DNA of 10,585 nucleotides. Origin: Alphaproteobacteria bacterium (GTDB lineage: Bacteria > Pseudomonadota > Alphaproteobacteria > Rhizobiales > Devosiaceae). The first letter of the stretch is position 1; every line of letters begins with the position of its first letter. Shown here piece by piece: positions 1 to 6,687 of this stretch. The stretch lies in assembly GCA_024279575.1 (NCBI GenBank), contig JAJRRJ010000126.1:1-10585 (forward strand), written 5' to 3'. The notes below the pieces were generated by a model. The model was not told where the DNA came from. It worked only from the letters and a program-made list of their open reading frames with translations, and made no database searches. The translations under genes were made by a program, and so were the position numbers.

Positions 1-24
1 CGGCGTATGGCGTCAATAGCTATG

Positions 25-41
25 AAAAAACACAAGTGTGC
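25..41 (-). terminator. Weak terminator-like hairpin after tRNA-Gln
   Basis: Read on the minus strand, a short CAC/GTG stem with a four-base loop is followed by six T residues, a few bases past the 3' end of tRNA-Gln. The stem is only 3-4 bp, so the call rests mainly on the T-tract and the position. Confidence 0.3.
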
Positions 42-47
42 GGTATT

Positions 48-122
48 TGGCTGGGGCGGCAGGGATCGAACCTGCGAATACTGATACCAAAAACCAGTGC
101 CTTACCACTTGGCGACGCCCCA
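48..122 (-). tRNA. tRNA-Gln (anticodon UUG)
   Basis: Read on the minus strand this is a complete cloverleaf of 75 nt, including an encoded 3' CCA at 48-50. The acceptor stem pairs TGGGGCG (116-122) with CGCCCCA (52-58), with discriminator G at 51. The T arm carries the standard GGTTCGA core. The anticodon loop TTTTGGT places TTG at the anticodon, which reads glutamine codon CAA. The overall sequence closely resembles proteobacterial tRNA-Gln. It is divergent from tRNA-Pro. Confidence 0.95.
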
Positions 123-133
123 ACTAAAACGGG

Positions 134-162
134 TTCCTACACTGATTGGGCAGGGCAATCAA
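134..162 (-). promoter_or_regulatory. Possible promoter of tRNA-Gln
   Basis: On the minus strand there is a -35-like TTGATT (157-162), a 17-bp spacer and a poor -10-like TAGGAA (134-139), ending 11 nt before the tRNA. The position and spacing fit a sigma70-type promoter, but the -10 match is weak. Confidence 0.3.
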
Positions 163-212
163 CACTGTTTTTGCCTCAACAATCCATTGTTATTTAATAT
201 GGGTTTCTTTGC

Positions 213-241
213 TTGATCCAGAATGCCCGCCACCTTATATC
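213..241 (+). promoter_or_regulatory. Likely sigma70-type promoter of tRNA-Pro
   Basis: A -35-like TTGATC (213-218) is separated by exactly 17 bp from a -10-like TATATC (236-241). Each matches the consensus at four of six positions. Transcription would begin near 248, giving a leader of about 14 nt before the mature tRNA at 262. Confidence 0.5.
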
Positions 242-261
242 TTGGGTGGTTCCTTGGTTCA

Positions 262-338
262 CGGAGTATAGCGCAGTCTGGTAGCGTACCATGTTCGGAA
301 CGTGGGGGTCGCAGGTTCAAATCCTGCTACTCCGACCA
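262..338 (+). tRNA. tRNA-Pro (anticodon CGG)
   Basis: This is a complete 77-nt tRNA with encoded CCA (336-338). The acceptor stem CGGAGTA pairs with TACTCCG. The D arm carries AGTCTGGTAG and the T arm carries GGTTCAAAT. The anticodon stem CCATG/CGTGG encloses loop TTCGGAA, so the anticodon is CGG, decoding proline codon CCG. It ends 50 nt before the convergent stop codon of the ABC ATPase gene. Confidence 0.95.
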
Positions 339-388
339 AAGAACGAAGCCCGGTTTGAGCTAAATAATTACCGTCAGGAAATGCAAGA

Positions 389-1150
389 CTATACCGGGGT
401 TTTCTTTTTCGGATTTTTGCCCAAAATTATCATTGCCAGAATTTCATCATCGGTGACATCAGCCACATTCTCAGTACCCACAAGTTTGCCGTTTTTCATC
501 ACACTCACCCGGTCACACAATTCCATTACGTCGTGAATATCGTGGGAGATCAAAAAAATCCCGATACCTTCTGATTTAAGCTGATTGATAAGTTCAGCCA
601 CCATTTGGGTTTCCTGCGGTCCCAAAGCGGCTGTTGGCTCGTCCATAATGAGAATACGCGCATTAAAATAGACCGCGCGGGCAATGGCCACCGATTGACG
701 CTGCCCCCCCGAAAGAGATGAAACAGGCGCAGAAAACGCTGTGAAATTGGGGTTGAGGCGATGCATGATTTTGCGGGTTTCCGCTTCCATGGCATCGTCG
801 TCCACCATGCCGAACGGTGTCATGATTTCACGGCCTAAAAAGAGATTTGAGGCCGCATCCAGATTGTCCGCAAGCGCCAGGGTCTGGTATATGGTTTCAA
901 TATTGTAGCTGCGGGCGTCACGGGGATTGTTGATAGTGGCTTTTTTGCCATTGATGAATATTTCACCCCCATCAGCTTTATAGGCGCCGGACAATACCTT
1001 TATCAGCGTCGACTTCCCCGCGCCATTGTGACCCAACAACCCGGCAACCTCGCCAGGATAAAGTTCCACACTCACATGATCTACAGCCTTGATGCCGCCA
1101 AAGGAAATATGGATGTCTTTAAGTTCAACAAGGGGAGTTTTCTTGTTCAT
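389..1150 (-). CDS. xylG: Sugar (D-xylose-type) ABC transporter ATP-binding protein
   Basis: This 253-residue cytoplasmic ATPase powers the importer formed with the permease and binding protein upstream in the same operon. All ABC motifs are present in order: Walker A GHNGAGKST (40-48), Q-loop Gln89, signature LSGGQ (146-150), Walker B ILIMDE (166-171) and H-loop His203. It has one nucleotide-binding domain, about half the length of E. coli XylG or RbsA, which fuse two. Single-domain versions of the FrcA/XylG type are usual in alphaproteobacterial operons and would act as a homodimer. The ATG lies 3 nt past the permease stop codon with no strong Shine-Dalgarno sequence, so translational coupling is likely. 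The assignment to xylose comes from the neighbouring XylF; from this protein alone the substrate could be fructose or another monosaccharide. Confidence 0.9.
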   Translation of the reverse strand: MNKKTPLVELKDIHISFGGIKAVDHVSVELYPGEVAGLLGHNGAGKSTLIKVLSGAYKADGGEIFINGKKATINNPRDARSYNIETIYQTLALADNLDAASNLFLGREIMTPFGMVDDDAMEAETRKIMHRLNPNFTAFSAPVSSLSGGQRQSVAIARAVYFNARILIMDEPTAALGPQETQMVAELINQLKSEGIGIFLISHDIHDVMELCDRVSVMKNGKLVGTENVADVTDDEILAMIILGKNPKKKTPV

Positions 1151-1153
1151 ACG

Positions 1154-2422
1154 CTATACCCCCGCCCGTTTGCGATAGACAATATCAATCCACACAGCCA
1201 AAATCAAAACCGTTCCAACAACAATGGACTGCAAGGGCGCATCCACACCCACCATAGCCATGCCTGATTGCAGGGATTGCATAATTACTGCGCCAAGTAC
1301 GGCCCCCTGTATCGTGCCAAAACCACCTGAAAGGGCCGTGCCGCCAATTACGGCGGCAGCAATCACCCGCAATTCATCAATCGTACCCAGATCATTACCT
1401 ACCGACTGCAGGCGCGCAGAGGCGATCACGGCGGCAATGGCGGTTAGTGCACCCATCAGGGCAAAAACCTTTACCGTCAGCATACGGGTATTGATACCGG
1501 AGAGATCAGCGGCATCCGGGTTGCCACCTGTGGCAAAAACATAGCGTCCAAAACGGGTGCGGTTGGCGATTATGCTCATCACAACAGCCACCACCAACAC
1601 GATAACCACCGGGATGGCAATACCGTGGGAAATGAACAATCCTTCGGGTGGAACCTCAAGACCGTTAGCTTCAGCATATCGCTCTGCGGCGCGTTTTGGC
1701 AGGGGATAGGAATTCATCAGGTAGACAAATCCCAGGATCAGCGCCACTACAATTCCCCCCATGGAAAACTCTGCCCACTTGGGTTTCACATCAAAGCCAT
1801 GTTTGATTTTTTTGGCCCTGCTGGCCAGCATTATGGCAACTGCGGCCAGCGTTGCTGCCAACCCCAATGCCCAACTCAGGGTTGCACCAAGCGTGCCGGC
1901 GGAACCACCGCCAAGCAGATTAAAGGTTGCATCAAGGGGCGATACCGTTTGTCCGGTGGTCACCCACCAGGCGGCTCCGCGCCATACCAACAATCCACCA
2001 AGGGTAACAATAAAGGCGGGGACCGTAAGATATCCGATAATCCATCCCTGAAACGCTCCCACCATGGCCCCAAAGCTGATGCCCACCATCACCGTGATAA
2101 TCCAGATAGACCAGTGCCCCGACCCCACAAGCGAGGGCAAATAATGCAATTGCAGAGTGCCCATGACCATGCCGATAAAACCCAGCAAAGACCCCACGGA
2201 CAAGTCGATATGACGCGTAACGATAACAAAAACCATGCCCGTTGCCATTACAGCAACCGAAGCGGTCTGCACCGACAGATTAAACAGATTACGCGGGGTT
2301 AAAAATCGCCCCCCGGTGAGAAGATCAAACATCACCCACAGTGCAATCAACGCGCCAATCATACCCAAAAGCCGAACATCAACCCCTAAATTGGTAATGA
2401 ACTTTCCCAGTTTATTTTTCAT
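1154..2422 (-). CDS. xylH: Sugar (D-xylose-type) ABC transporter permease
   Basis: This 422-residue inner-membrane permease belongs to the BPD_transp_2 (RbsC/XylH/AraH) family and forms the sugar channel. Hydrophobic segments lie near residues 17-35, 53-70, 74-92, 105-124, 127-148, 180-200, 219-236, 267-287, 315-335, 353-382 and 396-415. The motif ATGGNPDAADLSGIN (297-311) lies in the cytoplasmic loop that contacts the ATPase and is typical of the family. The long segment between about residues 200 and 265, with an extra membrane span and a charged stretch (KRAAERYAEANG), matches the longer XylH subtype rather than RbsC, which has about 320 residues. The start codon has no clear Shine-Dalgarno sequence. 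A strong terminator separates it from xylF, so it is probably translated from read-through transcript at a lower level than the binding protein. Confidence 0.9.
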   Translation of the reverse strand: MKNKLGKFITNLGVDVRLLGMIGALIALWVMFDLLTGGRFLTPRNLFNLSVQTASVAVMATGMVFVIVTRHIDLSVGSLLGFIGMVMGTLQLHYLPSLVGSGHWSIWIITVMVGISFGAMVGAFQGWIIGYLTVPAFIVTLGGLLVWRGAAWWVTTGQTVSPLDATFNLLGGGSAGTLGATLSWALGLAATLAAVAIMLASRAKKIKHGFDVKPKWAEFSMGGIVVALILGFVYLMNSYPLPKRAAERYAEANGLEVPPEGLFISHGIAIPVVIVLVVAVVMSIIANRTRFGRYVFATGGNPDAADLSGINTRMLTVKVFALMGALTAIAAVIASARLQSVGNDLGTIDELRVIAAAVIGGTALSGGFGTIQGAVLGAVIMQSLQSGMAMVGVDAPLQSIVVGTVLILAVWIDIVYRKRAGV

Positions 2423-2506
2423 AATATGCCGGTTCTTTTCAATAAAACCACCAGTCCAGGAAATTCTGGTATCTGAAGTGGCGCACGCGTTAAATTCTAA
2501 TTTGGC
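2423..2506. other. xylF-xylH intercistronic spacer, upstream of xylH
   Basis: These 84 bases lie between the intercistronic terminator and the xylH start. An imperfect 14-bp inverted repeat, CCAG-N6-CTGG (2456-2469), could form a small hairpin in the mRNA, which might protect the distal message. No convincing promoter or Shine-Dalgarno sequence for xylH was found. Confidence 0.3.
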
Positions 2507-2544
2507 AAAAAAAATCCCCCCTCGTCAAATTTTGACAAGGGGGG
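2507..2544 (-). terminator. Strong intrinsic terminator/attenuator between xylF and xylH
   Basis: In the minus-strand RNA six C residues pair with six G residues (2539-2544 with 2516-2521). The stem continues through U-A, a U-G wobble, then G-C, U-A, C-G, A-U and A-U to a three-base loop, making about 13 pairs. It is followed by A and eight U residues (2507-2514). It starts 13 nt after the xylF stop codon. As it lies inside the operon it should lower xylHG expression relative to xylF. Confidence 0.9.
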
Positions 2545-2557
2545 CCTAAGTCATTAT

Positions 2558-3610
2558 TTAGTTACAAGCGGCAACCGCGCCAGTTGCAACACCTGTACAA
2601 AGGGCGTCTTTGGTGATCCAGCCCGCATCAAGCACCACACTTAGATCCGCCTGAGTAATTGGCACAGGAGCCAGGAACATTGCATTCATTTCGGTTCCTG
2701 CTGGAGATGTCCATTTGCCAGCACCTGCGACCTGATCGCCCATTTCACCACCGGCAAGAGATACGGCGATTTCACCGGCAGCTTTGCCTAATGCACGAGC
2801 ATCCTTCCACACCGAAACAGTTTGTGTACCAAGAGCTACACGATTAAGCGCCCCGTGATCACCATCCTGTCCTGAAACTGGAATACCTTCCATTCCCTGG
2901 GCGGTAAGTGCGGCAACAACGCCGCCTGCTGTGCCATCGTTTGAAGCAACTACGGCATCAACTTTGTTATCCTGAGCCGTCAGAATCTGTTCCATGTTAC
3001 GCTGCGCGTTCGCAGGCAACCAGCCATCGGTATAGGCTTCTGCAACAATGGTAATATCACCGGCATCAATGGCGACCTGAAGAACTTCCTGCTGGCCACC
3101 ACGAAGGAAGTCGGCGTTTGGATCGGTTGGCGAGCCTTTGATCATCACATAATTTCCATTGGGCTGGGCTGCAAGCACCGCACGGGCCTGCATACGACCA
3201 ACTTCAACATTATCAAATGTGAGATAAAAGGCGCGACTGTCTTCAATCAGACGATCATAGGCAATAACCGGAATGCCTTCATCAGAGGCCGCATCAACTG
3301 CCGGGCCAACCGCTGAAGCATCCTGCGCCAGAATAATCAGGGCATCTGCACCCGATGCAATCAGGTTTTCAATGTCTGAAAGCTGTTTGGCCGATGAGCT
3401 TTGCGCATCCGCAGAAATATATGTTGCGCCCGCAGCCTCAAGCGCCGCCTTAATGGCGGCCTCATCAATTTTCCAGCGTTCCTCCTGGAAATTAGACCAG
3501 CTGACGCCTACGGTGATGCCATGGCTGGCGGAAAATGCGGGCGTCGACATGGATGCACTCATTAAGCCGGCTGTGACAAGCGCCGCGGAAAATATTACGA
3601 ATTTTTTCAT
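2558..3610 (-). CDS. xylF: D-xylose ABC transporter substrate-binding protein
   Basis: This 350-residue periplasmic protein captures the sugar and delivers it to the permease. A Sec signal peptide covers about residues 1-28: MKK, a hydrophobic core, then TPAFSA. The mature part is a two-lobed type I periplasmic binding fold (Peripla_BP_4). Many blocks match what I recall of E. coli XylF: ERWK (44-47), AYDR (117-120), FDN..VG (132-138), GSP.D.NA (159-166), DGWLP (195-199), VASNDGTAGG (221-230), SGQDGD (246-251) and GTQT.SVWK (261-269). These include the usual sugar-contacting residues, so xylose is the best-supported substrate. AGGAGG (3617-3622, minus strand) lies 6 nt before the ATG and fixes the start. 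Two cysteines near the C-terminus (338 and 349) could form a disulfide. It is the first gene of the operon and is followed directly by a terminator. Confidence 0.94.
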   Translation of the reverse strand: MKKFVIFSAALVTAGLMSASMSTPAFSASHGITVGVSWSNFQEERWKIDEAAIKAALEAAGATYISADAQSSSAKQLSDIENLIASGADALIILAQDASAVGPAVDAASDEGIPVIAYDRLIEDSRAFYLTFDNVEVGRMQARAVLAAQPNGNYVMIKGSPTDPNADFLRGGQQEVLQVAIDAGDITIVAEAYTDGWLPANAQRNMEQILTAQDNKVDAVVASNDGTAGGVVAALTAQGMEGIPVSGQDGDHGALNRVALGTQTVSVWKDARALGKAAGEIAVSLAGGEMGDQVAGAGKWTSPAGTEMNAMFLAPVPITQADLSVVLDAGWITKDALCTGVATGAVAACN

Positions 3611-3711
3611 GATGTTCCTCCTAGGGGTTTAATCAGGTATCTTCTTCAGGACCCTTCAACGACGAGGCCAAAAGTACAGGTTGCCCTTGTGCTAAATCTT
3701 GGTTAACACTA

Positions 3712-3717
3712 TATAAT
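3712..3717 (+). promoter_or_regulatory. Candidate -10 element for the ROK regulator gene
   Basis: An exact TATAAT is present. The nearest -35-like sequence is TTGTGC (3687-3692), with a 19-bp spacer that is longer than ideal. Transcription would begin near 3724, just before the inverted repeat at 3737-3755, so a repressor bound there would also block this gene. Confidence 0.4.
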
Positions 3718-3736
3718 TCACTCGTCAAATTAAATA

Positions 3737-3755
3737 AGGTTTGTACAACAAACCT
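3737..3755. promoter_or_regulatory. Candidate ROK/XylR operator (perfect inverted repeat)
   Basis: AGGTTTGT and ACAAACCT form perfect 8-bp arms around a 3-bp centre (ACA). Symmetry and position between the divergent importer and regulator genes mark it as a repressor site. The core GTTTGT...ACAAAC resembles, from memory, the operator half-sites of Bacillus XylR, which is also a ROK protein. The protein that binds here is inferred. Confidence 0.65.
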
Positions 3756-3791
3756 GCCAGCCAACCACGCCAAAGAGTACGTTTGCAGACT

Positions 3792-5012
3792 ATGACCAAA
3801 TCAGGGCATTTAGAGGACACACGAAAATCATCCCGGGGAATTGTGCTTGCAAGCATTCGGGAACTGGCGCGTGTGGCCCGAATTGACATCGCCGAACACA
3901 CGGGCATTTCCCAAGCCAGTGTCACAGGAATATCGGCTGAACTACTTGAAGCCGGTCTTATTGAAGAGGTGGCGCGCCAGGACAAAAACGGGGATCAAAA
4001 GCGGGGGCGCCCACGCGTGGATCTGAAAATTCGCGGGGCGGCCCGGCTGGTAGCCGGGGTAAAGCTGGGGGATAAAAATGCCACTGTGGCTATTTTGGAT
4101 TTCGAAGGGAACATGGTTGGTGAATTTATGCACGAACTACCCAAAGCAAAAATGTCCTCAGACGAAGTAATTGAGTTTTTGCACCATGTTTTGAATGAAG
4201 CTGCAAAAGACAACGCTATCACATTGAACGATCTGTCCGGGGTTGGGTTTGGACTGGCGGGAGTTATCGATGTACCGCGCGGGTTTGTGCACTGGTCTCC
4301 TTCATTAACTGAGCGAAACCTGCCATTGCGCGAGTTGTTAGAAACCCATCTCGGATTGCCTGTGTTTTTGGATAATGACGTTAATCTTGTTGCCTTGGCC
4401 GAACAATGGTTTGGTCTGGGCAAGGGGGTGTCGGACTTCATCGTAATCACGATTGAAAACGGCGTTGGCATGGGTATCGTTATAAACGGTGAAATCTATC
4501 GTGGCACACGGGGATGCGGGGCGGAATTTGGCCATACCAAAGTTCAGTTGGACGGGGCACTATGCCGGTGCGGGCAGCGGGGATGTCTGGAAGCCTATGT
4601 AGCGGACTACGCTTTGTTGCGCGAAGCCAACTATACGCAGGATTCTCAGACGTTGATCAACCCCGAACAACAGGTCCAATCCCTGTTCATGCAGGCAAAG
4701 GGGGGAGACCAAACCGCCCAGTTAATTTTTAAGCGAGCGGGAAAAATGTTTGCTATGGGCCTGGCCAACGTGGTCAACATTTTTGATCCGGCGTTAATAA
4801 TCCTATCGGGCGAGCGCATGCAATTTGACTATCTTTACGCCGGAGAAGTGATCGAAAATATGAAAAATTCAGTGGTACAAATTGACGTATCCCCACCCAG
4901 AGTACTCATTCATAAATGGGGAGACTTGATGTGGGCAAAGGGGGCCGCCGTTTATGCCATGGAGGGGGTTACCCGGATTGCCCTTGGGGAGTTGGCGAAA
5001 AATGCACGCTAA
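3792..5012 (+). CDS. ROK-family transcriptional repressor (XylR-like)
   Basis: This 406-residue cytoplasmic regulator probably represses the divergent xylFHG operon until sugar binds. A winged helix-turn-helix occupies about residues 15-62, with a recognition helix around ISQASVTGISAELLE. A basic linker, KRGRPR (70-75), leads into a ROK sugar-kinase-like domain. That domain keeps the DND sugar-binding site (194-196), E..GH (245-248) and the zinc motif CxCGxxGC (258-265, with His248). The N-terminal ATP phosphate loop is degenerate (GVKLGDKNATV, 89-99), as expected for a regulator rather than a kinase. I chose the ATG at 3792. An in-frame TTG at 3741 would add 17 residues, but it lies inside the inverted repeat and has no spaced Shine-Dalgarno sequence. 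The ligand, probably D-xylose, is inferred from context. The 3' end overlaps the next gene by 11 nt. Confidence 0.88.
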   Translation: MTKSGHLEDTRKSSRGIVLASIRELARVARIDIAEHTGISQASVTGISAELLEAGLIEEVARQDKNGDQKRGRPRVDLKIRGAARLVAGVKLGDKNATVAILDFEGNMVGEFMHELPKAKMSSDEVIEFLHHVLNEAAKDNAITLNDLSGVGFGLAGVIDVPRGFVHWSPSLTERNLPLRELLETHLGLPVFLDNDVNLVALAEQWFGLGKGVSDFIVITIENGVGMGIVINGEIYRGTRGCGAEFGHTKVQLDGALCRCGQRGCLEAYVADYALLREANYTQDSQTLINPEQQVQSLFMQAKGGDQTAQLIFKRAGKMFAMGLANVVNIFDPALIILSGERMQFDYLYAGEVIENMKNSVVQIDVSPPRVLIHKWGDLMWAKGAAVYAMEGVTRIALGELAKNAR

Positions 5013-6687
5013 GGAACTGACTATTGCATTGGTGATTTTAAGCACAGCACCGGGTTTGGCCAATCCACAATTCATCAACAAAAGCGAGACACTCGGCATA
5101 ACCCACCAATATGTGGGTGGATGGGAACACTATGTGGGCGGGGGCGTGGCAACCTTTGATTGCAATGGTGATTTATTTCCAGAACTGTTTGTTGCTGGAG
5201 GCGAAAGCCCGGCCATTTTGCTAAAAAATACAACCGAACGGCGCGGGGCTGACCTTAACTATATGGAAGAAACACCAGACAGTTTGGCTTTAACTGGAGT
5301 TATCGGGGCCTATCCGCTGGATGTGGATAGTGACGGTATTCAAGATTTGATGGTATTGCGGGTCGGGGAAAACCTGCTTATGCGCGGCGGAACTGATTGT
5401 AGTTTTAGCCAGTTTCCGGCTAATCTGGAATTTGACGGCGGGAACAAGTGGACAACGGCTTTTTCTGCAACATGGGAAGCTGGTCAATCCCTCCCCACTC
5501 TTGCCATCGGCAATTACGTTGACAGGGAAAACCCCCAAGGTCCCGTTGAAGCGTGTGACAGCAATTTTTTATTCCGCCCGGATGGTGCCCGATATGGGGC
5601 ACCTCTTCCTCTAGACCCGGGTCTTTGCCCTCTTTCAATGCTGTTTTCAAACTGGAGGGGGGCCGGATATGGACAACAGGACCTTCGCCTCAGCAATGAC
5701 CGACAGTATTATGTGCGCAATGGATCCGAACAAATGTGGGATATGTCTGAGACAACCCCGCGCTTGCAAACCGAAGAGGACGACAATTGGGTAACATTTT
5801 CCATCTGGGGGATGGGCATTGCTAGCCGTGACATTCCGGTTCCTGAGCGCATGTCACCCAAGGACGGCTCACCTGAAATTTTCCTCACCAGCATGGGGGA
5901 TCAAAAACTTCATACTCAGATGCGCGACACCTATGGCACCGCATATGAGAACGCGGCATTTGAACGCGGTATAAGTGCCCACCGCCCCTATATGGGCGAC
6001 GATGGGCGCGCCTCCACCGGCTGGCATGCAGCCTTTGGCGACGTGCAAAATGACGGACTGGATGATATTTTTATCGCCAAGGGAAATGTGGAACAAATGC
6101 CCTCTAGCGCCATGAAGGACCCAAACAATCTTTTGGTACAGGATGATAATTTTCAATTCCACGAGATGGGCGACATCGCCGGAATCGGGACATTTGAACG
6201 CTCCCGCGGGGCGTCGTTCACCGATCTTAATCTGGATGGATTGCTCGATCTGGTGGTTATCAACAGACGCGCGCCAATGGAAATATATCAGAATATCACA
6301 CAAAATACCGGCAATTGGCTGGAATTATCTCTTATCCAAAACGGGGCCAATACCCATGCTGTTGGGGCGTGGATCAACGTTCGCCAACTGTGTTTTGTAA
6401 ACACTCTAAACGGCGGACCAAACGGCCATACCAGAGAAATCACAATTGGCGGAGGCCATGCCAGCGGCAAGGCCGGGTTTGAACATTTCGGGTTAGGCGC
6501 GCTAGAAGTTGCCTATATACAAGTGGTCTGGCCGGATGGTGCCAAATCAGACTGGCGCCCTGTTCATACGAACCAATTTCTCAACCTAAGGCGGGTCGGA
6601 GATGATTTTACAATTGATCTTTCCGGTCAACTGACAGACCAGAGGGCACAGTTTGAGGAACCCCCAATCGCGACTGAGTCGTGCTGA
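5002..6687 (+). CDS. Secreted FG-GAP/VCBS-repeat protein with ASPIC/UnbV domain (CRTAC1-like)
   Basis: This 561-residue exported protein is built on FG-GAP (integrin beta-propeller-like) repeats, which usually mediate binding rather than catalysis. A short Sec signal peptide ends near TAPGLA (15-20). Four calcium-type loops are visible: DCNGD (53-57), DVDSD (107-111), DVQND (347-351) and DLNLD (408-412), each followed by the usual hydrophobic strand. Residues about 450-535 (NGANTHAVGAWINV ... VVWPDGAKSDW) match the ASPIC/UnbV domain that ends CRTAC1-family proteins. I chose ATG 5002 because it begins the signal peptide and has GGGGAG (4986-4991) upstream. An ATG at 4954 would put 16 extra residues before it. 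The start overlaps the ROK gene, suggesting co-translation. The 3' end overlaps the convergent di-heme peroxidase gene. Its ligand is unknown. Confidence 0.85.
   Translation: MHAKELTIALVILSTAPGLANPQFINKSETLGITHQYVGGWEHYVGGGVATFDCNGDLFPELFVAGGESPAILLKNTTERRGADLNYMEETPDSLALTGVIGAYPLDVDSDGIQDLMVLRVGENLLMRGGTDCSFSQFPANLEFDGGNKWTTAFSATWEAGQSLPTLAIGNYVDRENPQGPVEACDSNFLFRPDGARYGAPLPLDPGLCPLSMLFSNWRGAGYGQQDLRLSNDRQYYVRNGSEQMWDMSETTPRLQTEEDDNWVTFSIWGMGIASRDIPVPERMSPKDGSPEIFLTSMGDQKLHTQMRDTYGTAYENAAFERGISAHRPYMGDDGRASTGWHAAFGDVQNDGLDDIFIAKGNVEQMPSSAMKDPNNLLVQDDNFQFHEMGDIAGIGTFERSRGASFTDLNLDGLLDLVVINRRAPMEIYQNITQNTGNWLELSLIQNGANTHAVGAWINVRQLCFVNTLNGGPNGHTREITIGGGHASGKAGFEHFGLGALEVAYIQVVWPDGAKSDWRPVHTNQFLNLRRVGDDFTIDLSGQLTDQRAQFEEPPIATESC

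Larger units (their letters stand above)
3611..3791. promoter_or_regulatory. Divergent control region of xylFHG and the ROK regulator
   Basis: This 181-bp spacer must hold the promoters for both transcription units. The xylF ribosome-binding site is at 3617-3622 (minus strand). An AT-rich core spans about 3690-3736, and a perfect inverted repeat lies at 3737-3755. A -35-like TTGACG on the minus strand (3723-3728) has no good -10 partner, so the xylF transcription start cannot be fixed by eye. Confidence 0.7.

Noticed and set aside
339..398. CCCGGT ... ACCGGG inverted arms between tRNA-Pro and the xylG end, near a T-rich stretch
   Set aside because: The loop would be about 38 nt and one arm lies within xylG coding sequence. 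It is not convincing as an intrinsic terminator.
1625..2302. Long plus-strand open frame (225 codons) antisense to the xylH gene
   Set aside because: The translation is rich in Gly, His, Gln and Lys with no recognisable domain, while the opposite frame is a clear XylH permease. It is a shadow of biased codon use.
2521..3731. The 11-base string CTCGTCAAATT occurs at 2521 and again at 3721
   Set aside because: One copy is part of the terminator stem and the other is in the promoter region. An 11-base match with no similarity beyond it is probably coincidence.
3741..3791. 17-residue N-terminal extension of the ROK protein from a TTG start
   Set aside because: The TTG sits within the perfect inverted repeat and lacks a spaced Shine-Dalgarno sequence. 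The ATG at 3792 gives a normal ROK N-terminus just before the helix-turn-helix.
3995..4471. Minus-strand open frame of 158 codons inside the ROK gene
   Set aside because: It lies wholly opposite well-conserved ROK motifs, has no family resemblance and no ribosome-binding site of note.
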